Part shown: positions 1-7,440 of the stretch, piece by piece
How the letters are laid out: each line of letters begins with the position of its first letter
Position numbering within the stretch: the stretch's first letter is position 1
Origin: UBA1715 sp036752345
GTDB taxonomy: Bacteria; Bacteroidota; Bacteroidia; Bacteroidales; UBA1715
Assembly (NCBI GenBank): GCA_036752345.1
Contig: DAIOSV010000031.1
Location: forward strand, 1 to 28,177
Length of the DNA: 28,177 nt
Direction of reading: 5' to 3'
The notes under the pieces: model-generated
The model's input: only the letters and a program-made list of their open reading frames with translations
Told to the model about the DNA's origin: nothing
The model's database searches: none
Translations under genes and position numbers: made by a program

Positions 1-1005
1 AACGGACGCACCTCAATGAAATATTATCCGAGCGTTGCAATAGACCCGGCAAGTGGAATAGAAATAGGTGCGTTGTCGCTCATTTCTGTCATTCCACGCG
101 GAAATAAAAAACTGCGCTTTTACCGCCCAACATGCATCTCTACTCACATGTCGTACTCTACAAACCATTGGCTCAATTTAAAATCTGATATGCGAATTTT
201 CACCAAACATGGATTTGTGGTAAACAATCTTGTGCAATATCAAATTTCTCCTGACAAATTTTATGGTATTGGAAATGACACCCTCAATACGAAACCAGTA
301 TCATTCGATATGAAAGACTTCCAATTGAGTGGTAATATCTCAAAAAGCCTTTCTACCGTTTGCTATTTAGGGTTTGCGTTTGACATTTCATACCGAACAT
401 ACAAAGCAATTGATTCGTCAGAGGCTGATTTTCTTCCGGCACAAAAAAATAAATTGCTTTTGGGGTTTGGTCCACATTTTACCTTTGACCGTCGCGACAA
501 CGTTAACTATCCTGCTCAAGGTGAATACATTACGTTTGGCCTCAAATATTTCACTCCTCACGACAAAAAAAACTATACGTTTTTCAAAGTCGAAATTGAT
601 GCAAGAAACTATTTAACACTCTTCAAAGATTTTATTTTGGCATCGCAGTTGTTTTTTGGATACAGCAGTGGCGATATGCCATTTTATAGTCTCAATCAAC
701 TAGGTGGACAATCTCGACTTCGTGGCATTTCCAATAAATATATGTATATAGACAAAGGTGCCTATTATGCTCAATGTGAATTGAGAAAACACGTATGGAA
801 TCGATTCGGATTTACCGTTTTTGGTGGCTTAGGTAACACGTACGAAACCTTATCCGACATTGGAGATAGCGTACTAAAGTACGTTTACGGTGTAGGACTT
901 CGATTTCAAAGCGACATAAAAAATAATATAAACTTACGCGTAGACTACGGTAGAGGAAGTTTCGGAGATTCCGGTATATATATGACAATGCGTGAAGCAT
1001 TTTAA
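1..1005 (+). CDS. Omp85/BamA-type outer-membrane beta-barrel protein (5' end cut by window)
   Basis: This is the C-terminal barrel of a surface antigen of the bacterial Omp85 (BamA/TamA, D15) superfamily, located in the outer membrane. The frame is open from base 1 (N-G-R-T-S before the first Met at 16), so the real start lies outside the window and the Met at 16 is internal. Visible marks are an early segment resembling the first barrel strands (PSVAIDPASGIEIGAL), alternating aromatic/polar beta strands throughout, and the lid-loop motif LGGQSRLRGI near residue 235 of the visible part, which carries the Arg-Gly pair typical of Omp85 loop 6. It ends in a Phe (REAF), as barrel C-termini usually do. 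No POTRA domain is visible, and any would be upstream. It could be an assembly factor or a lipase/patatin-linked barrel; the visible part does not decide this. The next gene starts 44 bases downstream. Confidence 0.8.
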   Translation, partial: NGRTSMKYYPSVAIDPASGIEIGALSLISVIPRGNKKLRFYRPTCISTHMSYSTNHWLNLKSDMRIFTKHGFVVNNLVQYQISPDKFYGIGNDTLNTKPVSFDMKDFQLSGNISKSLSTVCYLGFAFDISYRTYKAIDSSEADFLPAQKNKLLLGFGPHFTFDRRDNVNYPAQGEYITFGLKYFTPHDKKNYTFFKVEIDARNYLTLFKDFILASQLFFGYSSGDMPFYSLNQLGGQSRLRGISNKYMYIDKGAYYAQCELRKHVWNRFGFTVFGGLGNTYETLSDIGDSVLKYVYGVGLRFQSDIKNNINLRVDYGRGSFGDSGIYMTMREAF

Positions 1006-1031
1006 TATATTGATGAAATAGTATACTTTTA
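1000..1031 (+). promoter_or_regulatory. possible Bacteroidota-type promoter before the YfhO gene
   Basis: TACTTTTA at 1024-1031 matches seven of eight positions of TAnnTTTG, and TTTTAA at 1000-1005 sits near the -33 distance. It lies 18 bases before the ATG at 1049. In such AT-rich DNA this could be chance. Confidence 0.3.
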
Positions 1032-1048
1032 CAAAAAAAATAGTACTG

Positions 1049-3481
1049 ATGAAAATCAATTTTAAATCACTCAACTACAAGCAGATAGTTTTAAGTCTTG
1101 CAATAATTGCAGGATTTGCAATTTTATCACTCATATACTTTCAACCAATTCTTGAAGGTAAATCATTGCGCCAATTCGATGTGATGCAATATCAAGGTAT
1201 GTCAAAAGAATCCAAAGACTATGAACAAAAAACTGGCGAAACGCAACTTTGGACAAATGGCGCTTTTGGTGGTATGCCAACCTACCTTATTCAAATAGCA
1301 ACTGACAATATGGTGACTCATATACACCATATTTTCCACACGACATACAAACATCCTCAAATGTTTGCTATTATGTATTTTGTGTGCTTTTTCCTTGCTC
1401 TGCTATTAATGGATGTCCCTATATGGTTGGCGATGCTGGGAGCATTGTTTTACGGGTTTTCTTCGTATTTCTATATAATACTAGAAGCCGGACATATGAC
1501 CAAAGCAGCGGCATTAGGATACATGCCACTTGTAATTGCCTCGGTCTACGCTACCTTTCAACCCAAAAAGATGTGGCTCGGAGCTGCTCTATTTGCATTA
1601 ACATTAGCTCTGCAACTTATTGTAAATCACCCGCAAATAACCTACTATACGGCATTTATATGCCTTACTTTGGTTTGTTGCAAACTCTATGAAGTAATCA
1701 AAGCAAAAGATTCGTTCTTCAAACAATTTATAAAACCTTCACTACTCTTGCTCGTTGGAATTATGCTTGCATTGGGTGCAAATTTCTGCAACCTCTACAT
1801 GATTTTTGACTATGGCAAAGACTCTATGCGTGGTAAATCGGAACTAACCGACCATACCAACAATAAAACTTCGGGGCTTGACAAAGACTATGCTACTGCA
1901 TGGAGCTACGGAATTGATGAAACCATAAACCTACTTGTGCCAAACTTCAAAGGTGGTGCTTCAAATGGAGAACTCAGCAAAGAATCGGAAACATACAAAA
2001 CGCTTAAACAATATGGCGTGCCCAATGTGAATAACATTATCAAAGGAATGCCTACCTACTGGGGAGAACAACCAATTACCTCTGGTCCTGTTTATATAGG
2101 AGCTATAGTTATCTTTCTCTTTATTTTTGGTCTCCTCTACGTTACCGGACCTTTCAAATGGGGTATTGCCATTATTTCCGCCTTGTCAATTGTATTGGCA
2201 TGGGGGCACAATTTCATTTTTCTTTCAGACTTTTTCCTTGACTATTTCCCTGGCTACAACAAATTCCGTACGGTTTCTATGATTCTCGTGATTGTAGAAT
2301 ATACCATGCCGCTATTGGCAATTTTTGCAGTCAAAAAATTCATAGAAGAAAAAGATAAAGCAGCTGCTTTCAAAAAATTAGGAATAGCGTTTGGTATTGT
2401 TGCCGGATTCCTACTCCTCTGCATCTTTACTGCCGGCATGTGGTCATTCCAAGGATTGCATGACAAAGAAATGCTTCCTGAATGGCTTTTACCATCACTC
2501 ATCGCCGATCGTAAAGCAATGATGACAAGCGACTTATGGCGTTCACTACTTATTGTATCTGCCACATTTGTGGTACTCACCATTTACCGTTTTGACAAAA
2601 TGAAAGCTATGCCCGCAATTATGGTATTAGCAGCCATTACCATAATTGATTTATGGCCGGTAAATAAACGCTACCTCAACGATGATGATTTCAGCAAAAC
2701 AACGAAAAACGTATTCCGTCCAACCGAAGCTGACTTGCAAATATTACAAGATACTGCACTAGACTACCGTGTAATTAACTTCACGGTAAGCCCATTTAAC
2801 GATGCGTCAACTTCATATTTCCACAAATCATTGGGAGGCTACCATGGTGCAAAAATGAGACGATACCAAGAACTCATTGATTCATGCTTGTCAAAAAATA
2901 ATATGCAGGTTTATAATATGCTCAATACCAAATATTTCATAGTGCCTGGCGAAAATGAGACACCTACAGCAAGACTAAATCCAGGTGCTCTTGGAAATGC
3001 GTGGTTTATTAAAGCGGTTCACATGGTACCAAATGCTGACACAGAAATAGGCGCTCTCAAGACATTCGATCCTGCTCAAGAAGCTATTGTTGACAAACGC
3101 TTCACCATATCTGACACCACATTTGCGAGAGACTCAAGTGCATCAATCAAACTTGATTCGTATGCTCCAATGGAGATGCATTACACGTCAAACAATGCAT
3201 ACAAGAGCTTGGCTATTTTCTCCGAAATTTATTATGAAAAAGGTTGGAACGCCTATATTGACGGCAAACTTATGCCTCACTTTAGAGCAAACTACATTTT
3301 GCGCGGCTTGGAAATTCCTGCAGGAAAACACGAGATTGTATTCAAATTTGAACCTCAACAATATTTTTGGGCAAACAAAATATCACTCATCGTATCAAGT
3401 CTACTCTTGCTTGGCGTATTCGTCATACTTGTTTTGGAAATTCGTAAATTTTTATTGCGACAAAACAATGAAGTAGCGTAA
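1049..3481 (+). CDS. YfhO family multi-pass membrane protein
   Basis: An 810-residue inner-membrane protein of the YfhO family, a GT-C-like group associated in Gram-positives with glycosylation of lipoteichoic acid; the role in Bacteroidota is not settled. A first membrane segment (about 13-30) is followed by a region with W-T-N-G-A-F-G-G-M-P-T-Y near 69-80, typical of this family. Many hydrophobic helices follow between about 105 and 530. A soluble C-terminal part contains the family signature G-W-N-A-Y-I-D-G near 732-739, then R-A-N-Y-I-L-R-G and P-A-G-K-H-E. A last membrane helix lies near 775-800. The length is usual for the family. The stop codon overlaps the start of the flippase gene by one base (TAATG), so the two are probably translated together, which suggests a shared role in exporting or decorating a surface glycan. 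There is no direct evidence of the substrate. Confidence 0.85.
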   Translation: MKINFKSLNYKQIVLSLAIIAGFAILSLIYFQPILEGKSLRQFDVMQYQGMSKESKDYEQKTGETQLWTNGAFGGMPTYLIQIATDNMVTHIHHIFHTTYKHPQMFAIMYFVCFFLALLLMDVPIWLAMLGALFYGFSSYFYIILEAGHMTKAAALGYMPLVIASVYATFQPKKMWLGAALFALTLALQLIVNHPQITYYTAFICLTLVCCKLYEVIKAKDSFFKQFIKPSLLLLVGIMLALGANFCNLYMIFDYGKDSMRGKSELTDHTNNKTSGLDKDYATAWSYGIDETINLLVPNFKGGASNGELSKESETYKTLKQYGVPNVNNIIKGMPTYWGEQPITSGPVYIGAIVIFLFIFGLLYVTGPFKWGIAIISALSIVLAWGHNFIFLSDFFLDYFPGYNKFRTVSMILVIVEYTMPLLAIFAVKKFIEEKDKAAAFKKLGIAFGIVAGFLLLCIFTAGMWSFQGLHDKEMLPEWLLPSLIADRKAMMTSDLWRSLLIVSATFVVLTIYRFDKMKAMPAIMVLAAITIIDLWPVNKRYLNDDDFSKTTKNVFRPTEADLQILQDTALDYRVINFTVSPFNDASTSYFHKSLGGYHGAKMRRYQELIDSCLSKNNMQVYNMLNTKYFIVPGENETPTARLNPGALGNAWFIKAVHMVPNADTEIGALKTFDPAQEAIVDKRFTISDTTFARDSSASIKLDSYAPMEMHYTSNNAYKSLAIFSEIYYEKGWNAYIDGKLMPHFRANYILRGLEIPAGKHEIVFKFEPQQYFWANKISLIVSSLLLLGVFVILVLEIRKFLLRQNNEVA

Positions 3482-4974
3482 TGGGAATTGTCCGTACACA
3501 ATCTATTGTAGGTTCGTTCCTTATTTATTTGGGAGCCGGCTTAGGTTTTGTTACGAGTGCACTTCTGCTTCCGCATTATCTTGATGCAGAACAAATTGGA
3601 TTGATAAACTTGCTGATAACGTATGGTGCACTATTTGCGCAACTTGCTTCAGCGGGATTTACCAACACCATAACAAAAATGTTCCCGTATTTTCGAAACG
3701 ACGAACAACAACATAACGGCTTTTTGTTTCTAACTATTGCGGTTGTTGCGGTTGCTTCGGTTATTACTATGGGTGCATTTTTCATACTGTACCCATACAT
3801 TGTTAATAATAGCAGTGAAGGGGTAAATCTTATGAATGAATATGCGCTGCTCATAATTCCAATGTTCCTGTTTACCGCGCTATTCAACATTTTTGATTAC
3901 TACACAAAAGCACTCTACAATGCCACTCGCGGCATTCTTTTAAAAGAAGTGGTACTACGAATTTTTGCACTGCTACTTATCGTTTTTTACATTTTCAAAG
4001 TAATTGACTACAATCAATTTGTGTATTGGTATGTTGCCACGTATGGCATAATACTTCTACTCATGATAGTTCCTCTCTTTTTTGAGAAACAACTCTCGCT
4101 CAAACCAAATTTTTCGTTGATTGACCGACCAATGGCCAAAGAATTGCTACGAGTGAGCATATTCGGCATCATTATTTCATCAACAAACATTATCGTTGTA
4201 AACATTGACAGAATAATGATAGAGAAATTGGCTATAGACAACCCGTTGGCACAAGTTGGTATTTATTCTACCTGCTCGTACTTTGCAACCATGGTGATTC
4301 TTGCCGGTCGCCCATTACAAAAAATTTCTTCTACATTAATTGCCGAAGCATGGAAACGAAAAGATATGCTACAACTACAAACACTGTACACCAAAAGTAG
4401 CATTACTCAATTAATTATTGGGGCGCTCGTGTTTTTCGGTCTTTGCGTCAATCTTGACTACATTTTTCAAATTATTCCTGAAAAATATGAAAGTGGGAAA
4501 TGGGTAATTATTTTCTTGGGATTGATGTCGTTGAGCGACATGGCTGCCGGAGTAAACAAAGACATTGTAAGTAATTCGCCCAACTATGAAAAATTGTCAC
4601 ACTGGACCGTTGGACTCATTATTGGGATAGTAATTCTGAATATTATTTTCATTCCAACCTATGGCATTACAGGAGCTGCTATATCTTCGTGCATAGCGCG
4701 GATTATCTACAACTATGTGGCATTTCACTATGTTTACAAAAAATTCAATCTGCAACCATACTCTTTTGCACACATCAAAATTCTCTTGATTGGGACAATT
4801 GCTTCTGGACTCTGCTACATTATTCCCGAAACTGATTTTCTTATTGCCAACATTCTTATAAAAAGTGGAGTGCTTACGCTACTTTTCTGCATTGGCATCT
4901 ATGCTTCACATGTGTCCGAAGATGTTGATGAACTTACAGATGGAGCATTGAAAAAAATCGGATTTAAAAAATAA
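3481..4974 (+). CDS. polysaccharide / oligosaccharide flippase (MOP superfamily, Wzx/RfbX-like)
   Basis: A 497-residue integral membrane protein that looks like a lipid-linked oligosaccharide flippase of the MOP exporter superfamily. The N-terminus (Q-S-I-V-G-S-F-L-I-Y-L-G-A-G-L-G-F) and the following helix pairs resemble Bacteroidota Wzx-like proteins, and about a dozen to fourteen hydrophobic segments run the full length. A charged cytoplasmic loop (F-R-N-D-E-Q-Q-H) lies near 72-79, and N-I-D-R-I-M-I near 241-247 is a conserved-looking loop. The start codon is shared with the YfhO stop (overlap at 3481), which fixes it firmly. The likely role is moving a glycan precursor across the inner membrane. 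No glycosyltransferases lie beside it, so the substrate cannot be named. The downstream neighbour is convergent, 19 bases away, so the unit ends here. Confidence 0.85.
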   Translation: MGIVRTQSIVGSFLIYLGAGLGFVTSALLLPHYLDAEQIGLINLLITYGALFAQLASAGFTNTITKMFPYFRNDEQQHNGFLFLTIAVVAVASVITMGAFFILYPYIVNNSSEGVNLMNEYALLIIPMFLFTALFNIFDYYTKALYNATRGILLKEVVLRIFALLLIVFYIFKVIDYNQFVYWYVATYGIILLLMIVPLFFEKQLSLKPNFSLIDRPMAKELLRVSIFGIIISSTNIIVVNIDRIMIEKLAIDNPLAQVGIYSTCSYFATMVILAGRPLQKISSTLIAEAWKRKDMLQLQTLYTKSSITQLIIGALVFFGLCVNLDYIFQIIPEKYESGKWVIIFLGLMSLSDMAAGVNKDIVSNSPNYEKLSHWTVGLIIGIVILNIIFIPTYGITGAAISSCIARIIYNYVAFHYVYKKFNLQPYSFAHIKILLIGTIASGLCYIIPETDFLIANILIKSGVLTLLFCIGIYASHVSEDVDELTDGALKKIGFKK

Positions 4975-4993
4975 TGAAACTGCCGGACTGATT

Positions 4994-5323
4994 CTAGTAG
5001 TTTTGAAACTCATCAGTACCTTCTACCCGTTCCAATTCTGTACCGACTTTACGCTTTAGATATGGAATAATTGCACTATCAAGATTTGCAACGTAATTCA
5101 CGTCGAACATCATAAAACGTTGTGTGTCATCAAGATATTCCTCAGATTCGTCGCCTGCAAGAAAACGCCAACCGCTATCATCTTCATCTTCTTTTTCTTC
5201 GCGATACATAAAACCAATCTTTGCCCCATCTACCGTAATCCTATCCGATGCAATGCAATATCCCATTGGTTTTATCAAATCTTTTATATCCTCAAATTGT
5301 AGTTTATATTTGTTGTTAGCCAT
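4994..5323 (-). CDS. DUF2185 (Imm33-like) domain protein
   Basis: A 109-residue soluble acidic protein that fits the DUF2185 family, which overlaps with proteins called Imm33 immunity domains. Visible family marks are C-I-A-S-D-R-I-T near 27-34, G-F-M-Y-R-E near 41-46, D-S-G-W-R-F-L-A-G-D-E-S near 53-64, Y-L-D-D near 67-70, and I-I-P-Y-L near 90-94 close to the C-terminus. I chose the ATG at 5323 because residues from there match the family. The frame stays open upstream to 5431, but that extension is hydrophobic, low quality and crosses a TAnnTTTG promoter element. The gene is alone and divergent from the Spy-like gene. No polymorphic toxin is visible nearby, so an immunity role is only a family-level possibility. 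It ends in TAG. Confidence 0.75.
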   Translation of the reverse strand: MANNKYKLQFEDIKDLIKPMGYCIASDRITVDGAKIGFMYREEKEDEDDSGWRFLAGDESEEYLDDTQRFMMFDVNYVANLDSAIIPYLKRKVGTELERVEGTDEFQNY

Positions 5324-5362
5324 ATCTTGAATTTTATAGCAATAATACAAGTTTTCACTATA

Positions 5363-5370
5363 CAAATGTA
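5363..5370 (-). promoter_or_regulatory. -7 element for the DUF2185 gene
   Basis: Read on the minus strand this is TACATTTG, a full match to TAnnTTTG, 39 bases upstream of the ATG at 5323. A TTTG also occurs upstream (5382-5385, minus strand), but the spacing of 11 bases is shorter than the usual -33 distance. Only the -7 element is therefore supported. Confidence 0.5.
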
Positions 5371-5416
5371 CATTCGTGATACAAAAATAGAGGAGTTGAA
5401 AAATTTTACACAATAT

Positions 5417-5431
5417 TTGCATACATTGCAA
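5417..5431. repeat. 15-base inverted repeat in the divergent promoter region
   Basis: TTGCA-TACAT-TGCAA is a perfect 5+5 inverted repeat with a five-base spacer, located 26 bases before the ATG of the Spy-like gene and just after an AATATTTG that may serve as its -7 element. It could be an operator for one or both divergent genes. A repeat this short could also be chance. Confidence 0.35.
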
Positions 5432-5457
5432 CGTAAATAAAGAAAAAAAGAAAAGCT

Positions 5458-5901
5458 ATGAGTCTAAAAGATTTTTTAATTGGAGCTGGTACTGCTATAG
5501 TAGGAGTCGCTCTCGGTGCAGCAATCACATTCTGTTGTAATAACAGTTGCAACCAAAATGGAGGAAACTGTCCTATGAAAAATAGGTGTGAAAACCAAGC
5601 ACCTTATCATCATCAAAGAGATGGCCAACGTCCTGATGATTATCGCCCATGCCAAAGACCATGTGTAATGGAAATGGCTAAAGAACTAAAACTAAGTGAT
5701 GAACAAATGGCTAAAGTTGAGGCTTTACAAAAAGTGAAACGTGAATCAGCATTAGCAGACCGCGAGAAATATGAGAAAGATTTCGTAAGCATATTGAACA
5801 ATGAGCAAAAGGCGAAATACAACGAACTAATCTCAGCATATGGAAATGAGAATGGAAAAGGATTTTGCCCTCAAGGACAAGCGCCAGAGATGGGTAAATA
5901 A
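5458..5901 (+). CDS. small membrane-anchored Spy/CpxP-like, Cys/His-rich protein
   Basis: A 147-residue protein with one N-terminal hydrophobic segment (about 5-26), which anchors or exports it. A Cys-rich stretch follows (C-C-N-N-S-C near 27-32, C39, C45), then an H-H-Q-R linker near 52-55 and C-Q-R-P-C near 65-69. The C-terminal half (about 70-130) is helical and charged and carries two LTxxQ-like segments, L-K-L-S-D-E-Q-M-A-K near 77-86 and I-L-N-N-E-Q-K-A-K near 112-120. These are typical of Spy/CpxP/ZraP-type periplasmic chaperones and metal-stress proteins. The eight Cys and the His pair suggest metal binding, but no metal can be named. A strong terminator directly follows, so this is a single-gene transcript. 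The family fit is moderate. Confidence 0.65.
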   Translation: MSLKDFLIGAGTAIVGVALGAAITFCCNNSCNQNGGNCPMKNRCENQAPYHHQRDGQRPDDYRPCQRPCVMEMAKELKLSDEQMAKVEALQKVKRESALADREKYEKDFVSILNNEQKAKYNELISAYGNENGKGFCPQGQAPEMGK

Positions 5902-5921
5902 AAGAACATTCTAGTAATTAT

Positions 5922-5956
5922 AAAGTCTTGCATAAAATAGATGCAAGACTTTTTTA
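5922..5956 (+). terminator. rho-independent terminator of the Spy-like gene
   Basis: A perfect 10-bp stem AGTCTTGCAT (5924-5933) / ATGCAAGACT (5941-5950) with a 7-base loop, extended by two A-T pairs and followed by a T run (5951-5955). It lies 20 bases after the stop codon. Confidence 0.85.
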
Positions 5957-5979
5957 TTCTAAAATAAATACTATATTTG
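5951..5979 (+). promoter_or_regulatory. promoter of the metK transcript
   Basis: TATATTTG at 5972-5979 is a full match to TAnnTTTG. TTTT at 5951-5954, inside the T run of the preceding terminator, lies 17 bases upstream and may act as the -33 element (TTTG). Initiation just downstream would give a leader of about 110 bases that starts right before the riboswitch. Confidence 0.6.
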
Positions 5980-5987
5980 TGCAATTC

Positions 5988-6040
5988 TAGTGGAAAGATT
6001 TGAGTTGATTGCAACCACACAAAAAAATGCTAAAACGGCA
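5988..6040 (+). promoter_or_regulatory. SAM-II-type riboswitch in the metK leader
   Basis: The leader carries the conserved SAM-II core in order: ATTTGA (5998-6003), TTGCA (6009-6013) and GCTAAAA (6029-6035). P1 can form between GTGG (5990-5993) and CCAC (6015-6018). The pseudoknot helix can form between GUUG in the loop (6004-6007) and CGGC (6036-6039), using two G-U pairs. SAM-II aptamers bind S-adenosylmethionine as an H-type pseudoknot and control methionine/SAM genes in Alphaproteobacteria and Bacteroidota. Placement before the SAM synthetase gene gives clear feedback logic. P1 is short (4 bp with unpaired AAA beside it), so the helix boundaries are approximate. How it switches expression is not clear: the ATG is 60 bases further on, and no strong terminator is seen between them. 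Confidence 0.82.
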
Positions 6041-6099
6041 GAAGGTTTGTTCTCCATTCATTTTTTCCCCATTGTTTATTTTTAAAACTTTATGTAAGT

Positions 6100-7383
6100 A
6101 TGGGATACTTTTTTTCTTCAGAATCAGTTTCAGAAGGTCATCCAGACAAAGTTGCCGATCAAATCTCCGATGCTATTCTTGATAACCTTCTTGCGCAAGA
6201 TGCAAATTCAAAAGTTGCATGCGAGACGTTAGTAACAACCGGTCAAGTTATTGTTGCCGGTGAAATAAAAACTACAGCTCAAATTAACGAACAAGCAATC
6301 GTTCGCCAAGTAATCAAAAAAATAGGTTACACCAAAAGCGAATACAAGTTCGACAGCGAATCATGTGGTATTCTTAATGCACTTCATGGACAATCTCCCG
6401 ACATTAATCGTGGAGTTGAACGCAAAGAGTCGTACGACCAAGGTGCCGGCGACCAAGGTATGATGTTTGGCTACGCGTGCAACGAAACCGAAAGTTTTAT
6501 GCCAATTTCTCTTGACATGGCGCACAACCTTCTTATAGAATTGGCAGAAATTCGTCGCGAAGGCAAAAAAATGAAGTACTTGCGTCCTGATTCTAAATCG
6601 CAAGTTACGATAGAATATAATGACAACAATTGTCCTTTGCGTGTTGACACGATTGTGATTTCAACCCAACATGATGAATTTATTGTTGATCCTAAAAATC
6701 AGTTGAAAGCAGACGAAGATATGGTTGCTACCATTAAACAAGATATTGAAAAAGTGCTCCTTCCTCGCCTACTTAAAAAACATCCTGAATACAAAAAACT
6801 TTTTAAAGGTGATTTCAATTTATTGGTAAACCCTACCGGTAAATTCGTAATTGGCGGACCTTACGGCGATACTGGTCTTACCGGACGTAAAATTATAGTT
6901 GATACCTATGGTGGCAAAGGCGCTCATGGTGGTGGCGCATTTTCTGGAAAAGATCCTTCAAAAGTTGACCGTTCAGCTGCCTATGCTGCTCGCCACTTGG
7001 CAAAGAATCTTGTTGCTGCCGGTTTGGCTGACGAAGTTCTTGTACAAGTTGCCTACGCAATTGGCGTTGCAGAACCTATGAATCTTTGTGTTAACACCTA
7101 CGGAACAGCCAAAGTGAAAATGACAGATGGCGAAATAGCAAAGAAAATCTGCGAAAGCAAAATCTTTGACATGCGTCCGAAAGCAATTGAAGACCGCTTG
7201 AAGCTTCGCAATGCTATCTATGAAGAAACGGCATCGTATGGTCACATGGGAAGAACTCCACAGACGGTAAGCAAAACATTCAAAGGAATTGATGGAAAAG
7301 AGTTTACCAAAAAAGTGGAACTTTTTACGTGGGAAAAAACCGACAAAGTAAACGATGTGAAGAAGCTTTTTAAACTCAAATAG
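6100..7383 (+). CDS. metK: S-adenosylmethionine synthetase
   Basis: A cytosolic enzyme making S-adenosylmethionine from ATP and methionine, with release of phosphate and pyrophosphate. The 427-residue length is normal for Bacteroidota MetK. Key motifs are all present: G-H-P-D-K at 13-17 (ATP/Mg site), G-A-G-D-Q-G at 115-120, G-D-T-G-L-T-G-R-K near 256-264 and G-G-G-A-F-S-G-K-D-P-S-K-V-D-R-S at 277-292 (phosphate-binding loop). The ATG at 6100 starts the usual M-G-Y-F-F-S-S-E-S-V-S-E-G-H-P-D-K N-terminus. The gene has its own promoter, a SAM-II-type riboswitch in the leader and a strong terminator, so it is an isolated unit under product feedback. No lesion is seen. Confidence 0.97.
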   Translation: MGYFFSSESVSEGHPDKVADQISDAILDNLLAQDANSKVACETLVTTGQVIVAGEIKTTAQINEQAIVRQVIKKIGYTKSEYKFDSESCGILNALHGQSPDINRGVERKESYDQGAGDQGMMFGYACNETESFMPISLDMAHNLLIELAEIRREGKKMKYLRPDSKSQVTIEYNDNNCPLRVDTIVISTQHDEFIVDPKNQLKADEDMVATIKQDIEKVLLPRLLKKHPEYKKLFKGDFNLLVNPTGKFVIGGPYGDTGLTGRKIIVDTYGGKGAHGGGAFSGKDPSKVDRSAAYAARHLAKNLVAAGLADEVLVQVAYAIGVAEPMNLCVNTYGTAKVKMTDGEIAKKICESKIFDMRPKAIEDRLKLRNAIYEETASYGHMGRTPQTVSKTFKGIDGKEFTKKVELFTWEKTDKVNDVKKLFKLK

Positions 7384-7405
7384 ATTCTTACGAACGCATT
7401 ATATG

Positions 7406-7440
7406 AATAGATAAGGGGCACTGCCCTTTATCTATTTTTT
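7406..7440 (+). terminator. metK terminator overlapping the recJ stop codon
   Basis: A 14-bp stem, AATAGATAAGGGGC (7406-7419) with GCCCTTTATCTATT (7423-7436), has a 3-base loop and one G-T pair and is followed by TTTT. The recJ stop codon (minus strand, 7432-7434) lies inside the right arm. On the minus strand no T run follows the stem, so it is a canonical terminator only for metK. Confidence 0.88.

Noticed and set aside
5324..5431. N-terminal extension of the DUF2185 protein starting at 5431
   Set aside because: The extension is hydrophobic and Cys/Tyr-rich, unlike the family, and covers the promoter element.
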